From Lysinibacillus timonensis (GTDB lineage: Bacteria; Bacillota; Bacilli; Bacillales_A; Planococcaceae): a stretch of 64,000 nt of DNA. The notes under the pieces were generated by a model. That model made no database searches and was not told where the DNA came from. It saw nothing but the letters and a program-made list of their open reading frames with translations. Below are positions 50,668 to 60,226 of this stretch, one piece after another. The position numbers were made by a program, and so were the translations under genes. The stretch is taken from positions 3,122,001 to 3,186,000 of the forward strand of contig NZ_LT985980.1 of NCBI RefSeq assembly GCF_900291985.1, in the 5' to 3' direction. Within the stretch, counting starts at the first letter, position 1. Each line of letters starts with the position of its first letter.

Positions 50668-51594
50668 ATGATGAATCGATATAACCACGGCAATCCTAGC
50701 CCCAATTACTCTCCTATGTATAATGAGAATGGTCTACTCCAAACGCTATTAAATGCGATGCAAGGTGAAGCATCGGCTGTCGATTTCTATAGTAGATTGG
50801 CCGACATGACAACAAATCAAAAGGACAAACAGGAAATCTTAAAAATTGTAGAAGATGAAAAAGCCCATTTGCAAAGTTTTGTTAACCTTTATTTTACGTT
50901 AACGGGACGTCATCCCCAATATCAACCTACTAGAGTAGGCTTTAACTCGTTTGAAGAGGGAATACAAGAAGCGTTTGAAGATGAACTAAAAGATTATGAA
51001 ACATATCGAAATCAATACTTAAAAACAAGAAATCAAACAATACGAGATGTTTTCCTACGTGCATTTACAGACGAAATCAAACATGCAACAAGATTTAGTA
51101 TGATGAAGTCTTCTCAAAGTGTAAATACAACTGAAGCGACTCCTTCAGTTCCTCAAATAACGAAGGTCATACGAGACTATGGCCCTGATCCATTTGTTGT
51201 GAATATCGATGAAATGACAAAACGAAATGAAGCATTCCGTACGGCTTTATGGACAGGACAATACTTACAATTAACATTAATGAGTATTAATGTTGGAGAA
51301 GATATAGGAATAGAGATGCATCCAGATACAGACCAATTTTTACGGATAGAAGAAGGTCAAGGGATTGTTCGAATGGGTGATAACGAAAATCAATTTGACT
51401 TTGAAGAAGATGTATTTGATGATTATGTTATATTAGTCCCAGCTGGAACATGGCATAATGTAATTAATACAGGAGAAAAACCACTTAAGATCTATTCAAT
51501 ATATGCACCACCACATCACCCACAAGGTACAGTACATGAAACAAAAGCGGATGTAATAGTAGCAGAAGCACATGAAGTACAAGAAGAACGATAA
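50668..51594 (+). CDS. Ferritin-like/cupin fusion protein
   Basis: A 308-residue two-domain protein. Residues 20-155 are four-helix ferritin/rubrerythrin-like: LLNAMQGEASAVDFYSRLADM and EILKIVEDEKAHLQSF carry the E..ExxH type ligands, EDELKDYETYRN and DEIKHATRFSMM complete the set of two E-x-x-H-like pairs. Residues 165-300 are a cupin: FRTALWTGQYLQLTLMSI, the metal site MHPDTDQFLRIEEG and VPAGTWHNVINTGEKPLKI. The cupin half is known alone in Bacillales. Together they may bind two metal centres (inference). ATG 50668 or 50671 start; a good terminator follows. Confidence 0.85.
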   Translation: MMNRYNHGNPSPNYSPMYNENGLLQTLLNAMQGEASAVDFYSRLADMTTNQKDKQEILKIVEDEKAHLQSFVNLYFTLTGRHPQYQPTRVGFNSFEEGIQEAFEDELKDYETYRNQYLKTRNQTIRDVFLRAFTDEIKHATRFSMMKSSQSVNTTEATPSVPQITKVIRDYGPDPFVVNIDEMTKRNEAFRTALWTGQYLQLTLMSINVGEDIGIEMHPDTDQFLRIEEGQGIVRMGDNENQFDFEEDVFDDYVILVPAGTWHNVINTGEKPLKIYSIYAPPHHPQGTVHETKADVIVAEAHEVQEER

Positions 51595-51606
51595 TCAAAA
51601 TGTCTC

Positions 51607-51640
51607 GAGCATTTCTTCCGCATAGGAGAAATGCTTTTTT
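51607..51640 (+). terminator. Intrinsic terminator
   Basis: AGCATTTCT pairs with AGAAATGCT around TCCGCATAGG, followed by TTTTT. Confidence 0.88.
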
Positions 51641-51807
51641 CAATCTAGTGATGTTTTAAAAGGTAAAATAGATTATTCTCAATTAAATGTTAAATTGTTA
51701 AATTTTTATAGTAATATTGTATATGCTAGATAAAAGCTAGTAGACCAATAGCATATTTTTTGCAATTAATTTTTTGCATAAGCGTCAGAATTTTGGAGGA
51801 AGGCAAC

Positions 51808-53775
51808 ATGAAGAAGCGGAAAAGTAACAAAGTTATGTCTGTAAAGGTTCGATTAATCGTTACATTTATTTTAGTTTTATTATTTCCGAGTGTAGCAATT
51901 GGTTCGATTTCTTACATAAACGCAAGTAAAGAGTTTCAATCTGAACTTAGTAGTAGTGCAGTGCAAGATGTAGAACAATTAGATAATCTAATAACAAAGG
52001 AAATTCAACCTATTGTTAATCAAGCAAAATATTACAGTTCTATTATATCTCGTAATTGGAGCGAAAGAGCAATATTACAAGAACTAGACCAATATAATAA
52101 GATTGAGGATAGTATAGAGTCAGTATCGATTGCCCAAGTGGGGCGAGAATTTATGAGAAACCCTTATGTTCAGTTAGGTGATGACTTTAATCCATTTAAA
52201 AGTCCATGGTATTTAAGCGCAATGGAAAATCCTAATAGCCCAGTAATTATTGATCCGTATGTTTCTCCAGTGAATGGAAGGTTAATGATGACGGTTTCTT
52301 CTGCGTTAAGAGATGGTTCTGGTGTTATTTCGATTGATATTAATTTAGAGAATATCATCGATTTGACAAGTTCTATTAAGGTGGGCAAAAATGGATATGC
52401 TTCAATTATGGATAATGATCAAACCTATCTTGCTGATCCGGTAATTGAAAACGGTACAGATGCGGGTGAACTGTATAAAGAAAATATGTCGGGTAAGATA
52501 AATGGTGATTTTGTTTTAAATGAAAACGGTATTGCCAAACATATTTTCTTTAAACAAAATGAATTTACAGGTTGGTATATTGTTGGGACATTAATGAAAG
52601 CGGATGTGTCTGCCGCAACAAACGGTATCTTAATGGTGACATTATTCGTTCTGTTAGGATCAATGATTGTTACGATACTAATAGGTTACCCAATCATTCG
52701 TTCTATTTTAATACCATTAAAACTGTTAGGAGAAGCGGCAGAAAAAATTGGTGAAGGCGATTTACGAGAAAAGATTCATATAAAGAGTCAGGATGAATTT
52801 GGGAAATTGGCAGTAATTTTTAATAAGATGGTGGACTCATTGCAAACAGTAATTCGTCAAGTAAGTGAGCAATCTAACTCATTAGCTGCATCTTCTGACG
52901 AATTAACTGCTAGTACGGAAGAAAATCAAAGAGCAACTGGGCAAATAGTAGAATCTATTCAACACTTTGCAAGTGGCGCTGAACAACAATCAGATGCTGC
53001 GGAAAGTAGTTCATTAGCAATGCAAGAGATGCAAAATAATATTAAGATGATCTCAGAAAAAGCAGGTAATGCCAGCCAAAAAGCGAAGCAGGCATTAAAA
53101 GAAGTACAAATTGGGGACGATACGATTCAACAAGCTGTTGAACAAATGCACTCTATTAATTCAACAGTGCAGTCAATTGAGGGTGCCGTTGGTCATTTAG
53201 GCCGGCGTTCAAATGAAATTGGTAATATTGTTCAAGCTATCAAACAAATCGCAGATCAAACTAATTTATTATCATTGAATGCAGCAATTGAAGCTGCAAG
53301 AGCAGGGGAATCTGGAAAAGGTTTTGCTGTTGTAGCAGATGAAGTTCGTCAACTGGCAGAACAATCTGCTAAAGCTACCACACAAATTGCAGAGATTATC
53401 GGGCAAATCAGATTAGAAACAGAACAAGCAGTAAGTAAAATGGCAGAGGGTACTGAAGAAGTAGCTAAAGGGATTACTGTCATGAATGAAGCAGGACAGA
53501 AGTTCTCTAGTATTCGTGAAAATGTGTTAGAAGTATCAAATGAAGTAGAAGAGGTTTCGTCTGCAGCAGGTGAAATGACACTTCAATCTAATTCAGTAGC
53601 AAGTGCTACGATTACGGTACAAGAACTATCACAAAACAATTTGGCGAGTGTGCAAAATATTTCTGCTTCGACAGAAGAACAATTGGCATCAATTGAGGAA
53701 ATTTCAGCATCTGCTGATGAACTAGCTATAATGGCTGAAAGTTTAAAACAAACAATACAACAATTTAAATATTAA
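51808..53775 (+). CDS. Methyl-accepting chemotaxis protein with dCache sensor
   Basis: A 655-residue chemoreceptor. An N-terminal membrane helix (about 14-35), a large extracytoplasmic dCache-like sensor (about 40-265, with [14 protein letters not shown] and [18 protein letters not shown]), a second helix (about 272-300), a HAMP domain, and a long signalling coiled coil with the tip [22 protein letters not shown]. The ligand is not evident; dCache sensors often bind amino acids. ATG 51808 follows TTGGAGGAAGGCAAC. The gene is monocistronic with a double terminator. Confidence 0.95.
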   Translation: MKKRKSNKVMSVKVRLIVTFILVLLFPSVAIGSISYINASKEFQSELSSSAVQDVEQLDNLITKEIQPIVNQAKYYSSIISRNWSERAILQELDQYNKIEDSIESVSIAQVGREFMRNPYVQLGDDFNPFKSPWYLSAMENPNSPVIIDPYVSPVNGRLMMTVSSALRDGSGVISIDINLENIIDLTSSIKVGKNGYASIMDNDQTYLADPVIENGTDAGELYKENMSGKINGDFVLNENGIAKHIFFKQNEFTGWYIVGTLMKADVSAATNGILMVTLFVLLGSMIVTILIGYPIIRSILIPLKLLGEAAEKIGEGDLREKIHIKSQDEFGKLAVIFNKMVDSLQTVIRQVSEQSNSLAASSDELTASTEENQRATGQIVESIQHFASGAEQQSDAAESSSLAMQEMQNNIKMISEKAGNASQKAKQALKEVQIGDDTIQQAVEQMHSINSTVQSIEGAVGHLGRRSNEIGNIVQAIKQIADQTNLLSLNAAIEAARAGESGKGFAVVADEVRQLAEQSAKATTQIAEIIGQIRLETEQAVSKMAEGTEEVAKGITVMNEAGQKFSSIRENVLEVSNEVEEVSSAAGEMTLQSNSVASATITVQELSQNNLASVQNISASTEEQLASIEEISASADELAIMAESLKQTIQQFKY

Positions 53776-53814
53776 ATGATATTCCAAAATAGATGGCACA
53801 TCGTTATGATGGAA

Positions 53815-53848
53815 AGAGCCGAATGATAAATTTCATGCATTCGGTTCT
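53815..53848 (+). terminator. First terminator after the chemoreceptor gene
   Basis: AGAGCCGAATG pairs with CATTCGGTTCT (one G-U) around ATAAATTTCATG. Confidence 0.65.
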
Positions 53849-53853
53849 ACTAG

Positions 53854-53884
53854 AAGGGGGGCAGAATTGCTTCCCCTTTTCTAT
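53854..53884 (+). terminator. Second terminator after the chemoreceptor gene
   Basis: AAGGGG at 53854 pairs with CCCCTT at 53873 around a GC-rich loop region, followed by TTCTATTTTA. Confidence 0.6.
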
Positions 53885-54035
53885 TTTATTGAAGTAGATA
53901 CTTAGATGATTTATCGTATTCGTTTAGTAAAATTTTTTCTAGTTTATCACTTATGCATTACAAAAGTACCTAAAATAATTTTATAGATTTACTCCATTAC
54001 TAGTATGTGGTACACTTACCAATGTAATTAATAAA

Positions 54036-54047
54036 ACAATATATTGT
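54036..54047 (+). promoter_or_regulatory. NrdR-box-like palindrome 1
   Basis: ACAATATATTGT is a perfect 12 bp palindrome matching the ACAxTATATxTGT-type NrdR box, upstream of a ribonucleotide reductase operon. Confidence 0.65.
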
Positions 54048-54067
54048 ATTTATTTTATGAAGGTACT

Positions 54068-54079
54068 ACTATATGTAGT
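54068..54079 (+). promoter_or_regulatory. NrdR-box-like palindrome 2
   Basis: ACTATATGTAGT is a near-perfect palindrome. Its centre lies 32 bp from box 1, about three helical turns, the usual spacing of paired NrdR boxes. It sits just before the cobalamin aptamer. Confidence 0.6.
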
Positions 54080-54215
54080 TTAAAAGGGAAGTTCGGTGAA
54101 AAGCCGGCGCTGTCCCCGCAACTGTGAAGCTGATGAAGATTTACGTCCACTGTGTGTATGATCATGGGAAGGAAAATCGGAGGATGAGGCTTAGCCAGAA
54201 GACCTGCCTTACAAA
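54080..54215 (+). promoter_or_regulatory. Cobalamin riboswitch upstream of nrdHIEF
   Basis: Contains AAGGGAAGTTCGGTGAAAAG, the core GCTGTCCCCGCAACTGTGA with the B12 box, and GCTTAGCCAGAAGACCTGCC, the conserved 3' core. It matches the adenosylcobalamin aptamer as clearly as the copy at 22440-22600. It lies in the leader of the class Ib ribonucleotide reductase operon. Confidence 0.95.
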
Positions 54216-54244
54216 ACAATCAGTCATTTCTTCGGGGATTGAGG

Positions 54245-54287
54245 AATGGAGACGTACCCCTTTTTCAATCACTTGAACGTTTCCATT
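54245..54287 (+). promoter_or_regulatory. Likely antiterminator or sequestering stem of the nrd riboswitch
   Basis: AATGGAGACGT (54245-54255) is complementary to ACGTTTCCATT (54277-54287) with one G-U pair. It lies between the aptamer and the terminator, directly abutting the latter. Confidence 0.45.
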
Positions 54288-54320
54288 TAGCTATCTTTTT
54301 TACGAAGAGATAGCTTTTTT
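54288..54320 (+). terminator. Riboswitch-linked intrinsic terminator of the nrd leader
   Basis: AGCTATCT pairs with AGATAGCT around TTTTTACGAAG, followed by TTTTTT. It is 250 nt before nrdH. Confidence 0.85.
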
Positions 54321-54489
54321 ATGTGTGCCTGTTATAGTGAGATACTTTTAGAGTGCATTCACTGCTGACTAGGCAAAAAATACATAGTGGATTTGACTAA
54401 CGATAAAACATCTAATACTGAAAATCCACCTAAAATGACTTTCAAAACAGTAATGAAAGACAATTGAAATTGAATATCCTATCCGTTCA

Positions 54490-54522
54490 AAATGTCTTTC
54501 ATAACCACTGTGAAGGACATTT
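54490..54522 (+). other. Hairpin upstream of nrdH
   Basis: AATGTCTTTCA pairs with TGAAGGACATT (11 bp, one G-U) around TAACCACTG, about 48 nt before nrdH, without T-run. Role unknown; possibly mRNA stability. Confidence 0.4.
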
Positions 54523-54569
54523 CGATAGTGATAAATAAATAAATGAATATATAGAAAAGAGGAATTTAG

Positions 54570-54794
54570 ATGAAACTTTATACGAAAACAATCTGCCCTA
54601 AATGCATGTGGGTGAAATCTGAATTACAACGTGCAGGACTTGACGTTGAAATGATTAATATAGACCATAACGAAGAAGCAAAGGAACAGATTTTAAGTGC
54701 AGGGTTTCTCTCAGTTCCAGTTTTAGAATACAATGGGGAATTTATAGGTGATGTAAAGGAGATTGTTTCTAAGATCGAGTTGGTTACACAATGA
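54570..54794 (+). CDS. nrdH: NrdH glutaredoxin-like electron donor
   Basis: A 74-residue glutaredoxin-like protein with the redox motif CPKC at residues 9-12 and the SVPVLEY block of the cis-Pro loop. NrdH reduces the C-terminal Cys pair of NrdE and is itself reduced by thioredoxin reductase. The first gene of the nrdHIEF-dut operon. GAGGAAT precedes the ATG. It overlaps nrdI by 4 nt (ATGA). Confidence 0.92.
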   Translation: MKLYTKTICPKCMWVKSELQRAGLDVEMINIDHNEEAKEQILSAGFLSVPVLEYNGEFIGDVKEIVSKIELVTQ

Positions 54795-55150
54795 TTGTGT
54801 ATGCAAGTCGTACAGGTAATGTGAGATATATAGTATCGAAATTACAAGCAGAAGCTATTGAAATAACAGAAGATTTAACAATAGACAAACCTTATCTTTT
54901 AATTACCTATACAGATAGACTTGGAGATATTCCAGATAAAGTCTCTCAATTTTTACAATATAATGGAAAACTTTGCAAAGGCGTTGTAGCAAGTGGAAAT
55001 AGTAATTTTGGTCATGGAAGGTATGGAGCTGCGGGAGATAAAATAGCTAGCTCTTTACAAATCCCATTAGTAAGAAAGCTTGAATTACGTGGTTATCAAG
55101 CAGACTATGAAGTGATCCAACAGTTTTATGAAACGAGGGTGAAAGAATGA
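54791..55150 (+). CDS. nrdI: NrdI flavodoxin-like activator
   Basis: A 119-residue NrdI flavodoxin. MIVYASRTGNVRYIVSKL has the FMN phosphate loop (SRTGN), TYTDRLGDIPDKV and VVASGNSNFGHGRYGAAG the isoalloxazine loops. NrdI delivers an oxidant to the dimanganese site of NrdF and so is specific to class Ib enzymes. It overlaps nrdH by 4 nt and nrdE by 4 nt, which suggests coupled translation. Confidence 0.95.
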   Translation: MIVYASRTGNVRYIVSKLQAEAIEITEDLTIDKPYLLITYTDRLGDIPDKVSQFLQYNGKLCKGVVASGNSNFGHGRYGAAGDKIASSLQIPLVRKLELRGYQADYEVIQQFYETRVKE

Positions 55151-57240
55151 AAACCTACTTAAAACTTAACAATGAGGTATTAAATCGTTATAGCTCAACG
55201 GGGCAATTAGAATTAGAAAAAGATAGAGAAGCAACACGTAGATATTTCCTTGAATCTGTCAATGTACGCTTACGCTATTTTATAGATATAGAAGAAAAAG
55301 TTCGTTATCTAGTAGATGAAGGATACTATGAAAAAGAGTTTCTTGAACTGTACGATATGGAGTTCATAAAAAAATTGTACAAGAAAGCTTATGATTACAA
55401 TTTCCGTTTCCCGTCTTTTATGAGTGCAAGTAAATTCTATGATAGCTATGCGATGAAAAGTCGAGATGGTGAAGAGATTCTTGAAAAATATGAAGATCGT
55501 ATTGTCATCATTGCATTGTATTTAGCACAAGGTGATAAAACTCTTGCAGAACAAGCGGTCGAAGCGATGATGGAAGCATATCAGCCGGCAACACCTACTG
55601 CATTAAATAGTGGGAAAAAAGCGCGAGGGGAACTAGTTAGTTGTTTCAAATTAACAATGGATGATTCGATGAATAGCATTGCTGAAAACATTGGCTACTG
55701 TCTAGAACTATCTCGGTTAGGTGGAGGAGTAGGGGTAAATCTAACAGACCTTCGACCGCTAGGAGATCCAATCAAAGGTATCTTAAATCGTGCAAGCGGT
55801 GTACTTCCTGTTGCGAAACTATTAGAGAATTCATTCTCCTATTCAAATCAACTTGGACAACGAAATGGTTCAGGTGTTGCCTACTTAAACATTTTCCATG
55901 CAGATATTGAAAATTTCATTTCAAGTAAAAAGCCAAATGCAGATGATAAAATCCGACTAGCGACACTTTCGACTGGAATTATTATTCCAAGTATATTCTT
56001 TGAATTAATGAGACGTGATAAAGATATCGTCCTGTTTAGCCCGTACGATATATATAAAGAGTACGGAAAACGAATGTCTGAGATTTCGATTACTGAAATG
56101 TACTATGAACTATTAGATAATCCGAATATCCGTAAAATTAAACGCCTTAATGCACGAAGACTCTATACAGAAGTGAAAAAAGCACAATTTGAATCAGGTT
56201 ATCCATTTGAAATCTTTGATGACAATGTCAATGATGCGCATCCACTAAAAAATATTGGTCGAGTGAAAATGTCGAATCTATGTACGGAGATCCTTCAAGT
56301 ACAGCTTACAAGTAACATTACTGATCAAGACCAACCAAATGAATATGGGTTAGATGTGTCTTGTAATTTAGGGTCGATTGATATTCATGCTGCAAGCAAA
56401 GTAAAAGACTTTGAAAGATTAGTAGATACATCAATGAGACTACTTACAAACGTTTCAACGATGACAAACATTAAGAATGTTCCATCAGTCGCAAAAGCGA
56501 ATCAGTTAATGCATTCAGTTGGGTTAGGTGCAATGAATTTACATGGACATCTTGTAACACAAGGAATTCTATACGGTACAAAAGATTCTGTAGACTTTAT
56601 CGATTGTTTTATGGAAGCAATGAATTTTTACTCGCTTAAATCATCTATGGAAATAGCGAAGGAGCGAGGGGAAACTTTCTACCGCTTTGAGGACAGTGAC
56701 TATGCTTCTGGAATTTATTTTAATGAATATGTGGAGAAAGAAGAGCACGAAGTTTCTCCTATAGTATTAAAAGCGCTAGGTAATATTCCAATCATCACGA
56801 AACAAATGTGGCAAGCGCTAAAAGAAGATGTAATGAAATATGGACTATTCCATAGCTATCGATTAGCTGTGGCACCGACGGGCTCAATTTCTTATATTAG
56901 ATCATGTACAGCTTCGATTTCACCGTGTACAGAACGCGTGGAAATTCGTGATTATGCTGATAGCCGTACGATATATCCAATGCCGCACCTAACAAATGAA
57001 AATGCTCATTTATATGTTGAAGCATATGATGTGAATCCTTATGATGTAATTGATTTATATGCTGCAGCACAAAAACATGTAGATCAAGGAATATCAATGA
57101 CGCTTTATGTAACGGATCAGTGGACAACAGAGCAACTAGCAAAAATTTATATTTATGCTTGGACAAAAGGAATTAAATCCGTTTACTACGTACGTCAACG
57201 ATTACAAACACTTGAGGAGTGTGTAGCATGTCAAATCTAA
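55147..57240 (+). CDS. nrdE: Class Ib ribonucleoside-diphosphate reductase alpha subunit (NrdE)
   Basis: A 697-residue catalytic subunit. Cys166 in GELVSCF and Cys406 in VSCNLGS form the redox pair that reduces substrate; N377-x-C379-x-E381 in SNLCTE is the radical/general base trio. The C-terminus EECVACQI carries the Cys pair reduced by NrdH. It lacks the N-terminal ATP-cone region usual in NrdA, as NrdE proteins do. It converts nucleoside diphosphates to deoxynucleotides without B12. Its end contains the GAGGAG ribosome-binding site of nrdF. Confidence 0.97.
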   Translation: MKTYLKLNNEVLNRYSSTGQLELEKDREATRRYFLESVNVRLRYFIDIEEKVRYLVDEGYYEKEFLELYDMEFIKKLYKKAYDYNFRFPSFMSASKFYDSYAMKSRDGEEILEKYEDRIVIIALYLAQGDKTLAEQAVEAMMEAYQPATPTALNSGKKARGELVSCFKLTMDDSMNSIAENIGYCLELSRLGGGVGVNLTDLRPLGDPIKGILNRASGVLPVAKLLENSFSYSNQLGQRNGSGVAYLNIFHADIENFISSKKPNADDKIRLATLSTGIIIPSIFFELMRRDKDIVLFSPYDIYKEYGKRMSEISITEMYYELLDNPNIRKIKRLNARRLYTEVKKAQFESGYPFEIFDDNVNDAHPLKNIGRVKMSNLCTEILQVQLTSNITDQDQPNEYGLDVSCNLGSIDIHAASKVKDFERLVDTSMRLLTNVSTMTNIKNVPSVAKANQLMHSVGLGAMNLHGHLVTQGILYGTKDSVDFIDCFMEAMNFYSLKSSMEIAKERGETFYRFEDSDYASGIYFNEYVEKEEHEVSPIVLKALGNIPIITKQMWQALKEDVMKYGLFHSYRLAVAPTGSISYIRSCTASISPCTERVEIRDYADSRTIYPMPHLTNENAHLYVEAYDVNPYDVIDLYAAAQKHVDQGISMTLYVTDQWTTEQLAKIYIYAWTKGIKSVYYVRQRLQTLEECVACQI

Positions 57241-58196
57241 TATATGAAGCAGTCAACTGGAATAAACCAACGAGCGAACTTGCTCAAGTTTTTTGGGACC
57301 AACAATGGAAGCAAATTTGGTTTCCCGAAGAAATAGCGGTATCTAAAGATGTAAAACAATGGCAAAGCTTCGAACATCAAGAAACCTATAAAAAGGTTTT
57401 TGCTGGGCTAACTTTACTAGATACAGTTCAAACAAATATAGGGATGAACAAAATTGCATCACATGCTACTGATTTGCAGGAAAAAGCCGTGTTAACGGTA
57501 TTTGCATCATTTGAAGCAATTCATGCAAAATCCTATTCTTATATTTTTACAACGCTTTGTACGAACTCTGAAATTGACGAGCTGTTCGACTGGGTAAAGA
57601 AAAACGAATTTTTACAGTACAAAGCAACTAAAATTAGCGAAATTTATAATAGTATTGAAGATGAAAATCCTGAAAGCTTATGGAAAGCGATGTATGCATC
57701 CGTTATGCTGGAGTCGTTCTTGTTTTACTCAGGGTTCTTCTACCCATTATATCTAGGAGGACAAGGTGTTTTACGAAATAGCGCTGAAGTTATTTCTCTA
57801 ATATTGAGAGACGAATCCATTCACGGTGTGGCGGTAGGTTACTTCGCCCAAAATCTTTTTAAACAATTCTCAAAAGAAAAACAAGATGAGTTAAAAGTAT
57901 GGGGTTATGAACTACTTCTGGATCTTTATCAAAATGAAATGAATTATACAGATGATGTATATGCCGAAACAGGGTTATCACCAGAAGTAAAAGCATATGT
58001 GCGTTTTAATGCAAACAAAGCATTAATGAACATAGGGTTTGATGCGATGTTCCCTGAAGAAGAAGTGAACCCAATTGTAATGAACGGGATTCGCAATGAA
58101 GGTACGACATATGACTTCTTCTCGCAAAAAGGCTCTTCATATGCAAAAGCGAAAGTAGCTCCAATTACAGATGATACATTCCAATTTAATCGATAA
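57228..58196 (+). CDS. nrdF: Class Ib ribonucleotide reductase beta subunit (NrdF)
   Basis: A 322-residue radical-carrying subunit. Metal ligands are Asp65, Glu96 and His99 (FEAIHAKSY), Glu162 and Glu196/His199 (RDESIHG); the radical Tyr is Tyr103 in HAKSYSY. The metal is probably dimanganese activated by NrdI. ATG 57228 lies 9 nt after GAGGAG inside nrdE and the two genes overlap by 13 nt; a GTG at 57219 overlaps the ribosome-binding site. Confidence 0.96.
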   Translation: MSNLIYEAVNWNKPTSELAQVFWDQQWKQIWFPEEIAVSKDVKQWQSFEHQETYKKVFAGLTLLDTVQTNIGMNKIASHATDLQEKAVLTVFASFEAIHAKSYSYIFTTLCTNSEIDELFDWVKKNEFLQYKATKISEIYNSIEDENPESLWKAMYASVMLESFLFYSGFFYPLYLGGQGVLRNSAEVISLILRDESIHGVAVGYFAQNLFKQFSKEKQDELKVWGYELLLDLYQNEMNYTDDVYAETGLSPEVKAYVRFNANKALMNIGFDAMFPEEEVNPIVMNGIRNEGTTYDFFSQKGSSYAKAKVAPITDDTFQFNR

Positions 58197-58207
58197 GGAT
58201 GACAGCT

Positions 58208-58645
58208 ATGAATTACGAAGTCAAGATGAAACGAATACATGAAGATGCACAAATTCCTCTTCAGGCAAACCCAGGCGATGCGGGCATGGATCTTTATTCG
58301 GTCGAATCCGTAGTGATTCAACCGGGTGAATCTAAGTTAATTAAAACAGGAATACAGCTGGAGTTGCCAAAAGGGACAGAGGCACAAATTCGTCCTAGAA
58401 GTGGACTAGCTCTAAAACATAGTATTACCGTCCTAAATAGTCCAGGTACTATTGATGAAGGGTATCGCGGAGAGATTGGCGTAATCCTCATTAATCATGG
58501 AACAACATCATTTCTTGTTGAGAAATCGATGCGAATTGCTCAAATGGTAATTCAAATCGTTCCACAAGTACAAATTATAGAAGTAAATGAGTTGTCTCAA
58601 ACTGAACGGGGCGAAGGTGGCTTTGGGTCAAGTGGGACAAAGTAA
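58208..58645 (+). CDS. dut: dUTP diphosphatase
   Basis: A 145-residue trimeric dUTPase. [12 protein letters not shown] (motif 1), [12 protein letters not shown] (motif 2), [13 protein letters not shown] (motif 3), RIAQMVIQ (motif 4) and GGFGSSG (motif 5) are all present. It removes dUTP and supplies dUMP for dTMP. ATG 58208 is 8 nt after AAGGA; the longer frame begins at 58199. Last gene of the nrd operon, 11 nt after nrdF, closed by a terminator. Keeping dut with nrdHIEF couples dNTP production with its purity control. Confidence 0.96.
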   Translation: MNYEVKMKRIHEDAQIPLQANPGDAGMDLYSVESVVIQPGESKLIKTGIQLELPKGTEAQIRPRSGLALKHSITVLNSPGTIDEGYRGEIGVILINHGTTSFLVEKSMRIAQMVIQIVPQVQIIEVNELSQTERGEGGFGSSGTK

Positions 58646-58678
58646 GTGTATCTGAACCATTTTTAAATATAGAAAATG

Positions 58679-58715
58679 CAGAGAAACATGATTAATTGAT
58701 GTTTCTCTGTTTTTC
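58679..58715 (+). terminator. Intrinsic terminator of the nrd operon
   Basis: CAGAGAAACAT pairs with ATGTTTCTCTG around GATTAATTG, followed by TTTTTC. Confidence 0.9.
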
Positions 58716-58765
58716 TAAGATAAAATACTAGGTGTTTACCAATACTTTTGGTGATCAAAAATTAG

Positions 58766-58960
58766 CTATTTATTTTGTTCTTCTGTCATTCGGTTAACCC
58801 AATCCTCAAAGGATTCTATATTTTTTGCTTTTGCCTTTTCAAAATTTTTCTCCATACCAAATTCTTCATTCCGTGAGTAAAGAGCTTTCTCATTTTTCTT
58901 TCTCATTGGAACTTTATCATTAAAATTTGAATAGATATCGAAGTCGTTTTTATCAGTCAC
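58766..58960 (-). CDS. Small hydrophilic protein, unknown function
   Basis: A 64-residue charged, Asn/Lys/Glu-rich protein (MTDKNDFDIYSNFNDKV, EDWVNRMTEEQNK). No family is recognised. GTG 58960 is the start, with AAAGGAG about 12 nt upstream, a long spacing. Short charged proteins like this are common in spore-formers. Single leftward gene. Confidence 0.55.
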   Translation of the reverse strand: MTDKNDFDIYSNFNDKVPMRKKNEKALYSRNEEFGMEKNFEKAKAKNIESFEDWVNRMTEEQNK

Positions 58961-59181
58961 GTTAACTTCCAGCTCCTTTCTACACTTTAATATGAGATTA
59001 ATTACCTTGGTTTATGTATAACGATGTAAGTTCTTAGATGTAAGGTAATAGGTTGTAAATGATGAATTTAACTACAACTCCGTCCATATGTCATAATTTC
59101 GAGAGAAATTTGCCCTGACGTTTTAAAATTACTTGAATAGACTTTTAATATAAGTAATTTAAAGAAGGGAATTTTTATCTA

Positions 59182-60048
59182 ATGGAAGATATGCATAACG
59201 TACAACCTAGTAAACTTTGTAAAGAATTTGCACGGATTTTAGGAGCAACCCCAAGCGTCATTAATGGTGTGTGTACTGCAACTAAATCTAGGACAAACAT
59301 CCATCCAGTGCTTTTAGGTCGTAAAGCAGAATCGTTTATGTTTGTGCCTCAAGCTTTTTCATTTGAGAATTTGGATAGCGCAGGAAAAGCATTATGTCTA
59401 GGGGAAACGGTAATTCTTGAAGAAGAAGTGAACCCATTTATTTCTCGTCTAAGAGATGACGGTATTATTGTTACGGCTTTGCACAATCATTGGTTATTTG
59501 AAAACCCCCGACTTATGTACATTCATTTCCAAGATATCGATGAGCCACTATCCTTTGCTCGAAAGGTGAGAAGGGCACTTAGAGTCCTTACAAACAAAGA
59601 GGTTGGCACTCACGGTCATTGGACTCCTGAACATAAAAAAGCTGAAGAATTATGCGAGCAATTCCATAATATTCTTGGTGGCATGCACACATTTGAAAAT
59701 GGCGTTTGTATGGTCATGGATTCTAGATTAAACATAATGCCTCGAGTAATGGGCAGACGAGGAAGGTCTTTTCTCTTAATTCCACAAATGTTTGTATTTG
59801 AATCACTAACGCCAGATGGAAAAGCGTTATGCAGTGGAGAATCTGTCATTCTTCAAGAAGAGTTTAATCCACTAGCAAGCAAATTACGGGAAGAAAATAT
59901 GTTCATTACAGCCTTTCACAATCATTGGTTATTTGAAGATCCAAGACTAATGTATATTCACTTTGTCAAGATAGATCAACCTATTCAATTTGCGAATGAT
60001 GTTAAGAAGGCTTTTGAAGTATTAACAGATAAAGTTGTAAGATCCTAA
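59182..60048 (+). CDS. Tandem DUF1259 protein
   Basis: A 288-residue protein made of two copies of the DUF1259 (LppY/LpqO) domain, about 1-140 and 150-288. Both halves share GVC, PQ.F.FE, GKALC.GE.VIL.EE.NP, LHNHWLFENPRLMYIHF/FHNHWLFEDPRLMYIHF and V..AL/AF.VLT, so the domain was duplicated in tandem. The conserved HNHW block may bind metal. Unlike mycobacterial LppY/LpqO it has no lipoprotein signal and is cytosolic. Function unknown. GAAGGGA precedes the ATG at a long spacing. Confidence 0.85.
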   Translation: MEDMHNVQPSKLCKEFARILGATPSVINGVCTATKSRTNIHPVLLGRKAESFMFVPQAFSFENLDSAGKALCLGETVILEEEVNPFISRLRDDGIIVTALHNHWLFENPRLMYIHFQDIDEPLSFARKVRRALRVLTNKEVGTHGHWTPEHKKAEELCEQFHNILGGMHTFENGVCMVMDSRLNIMPRVMGRRGRSFLLIPQMFVFESLTPDGKALCSGESVILQEEFNPLASKLREENMFITAFHNHWLFEDPRLMYIHFVKIDQPIQFANDVKKAFEVLTDKVVRS

Positions 60049-60226
60049 TATAAATAATTAAAAGGATGCATAAATGTACAGAGTTGAATGTCCAAATTGA
60101 GACGTCTACTCTGTATTTCTATGTTTCCATAAACTAAAAGTGTTAAAGGGAATTGTCGAGCTAATGTTGAAATAACACTTATACTCAATATTTATTCCGA
60201 TATTATGAGAAAAATTAGGTGATTAC

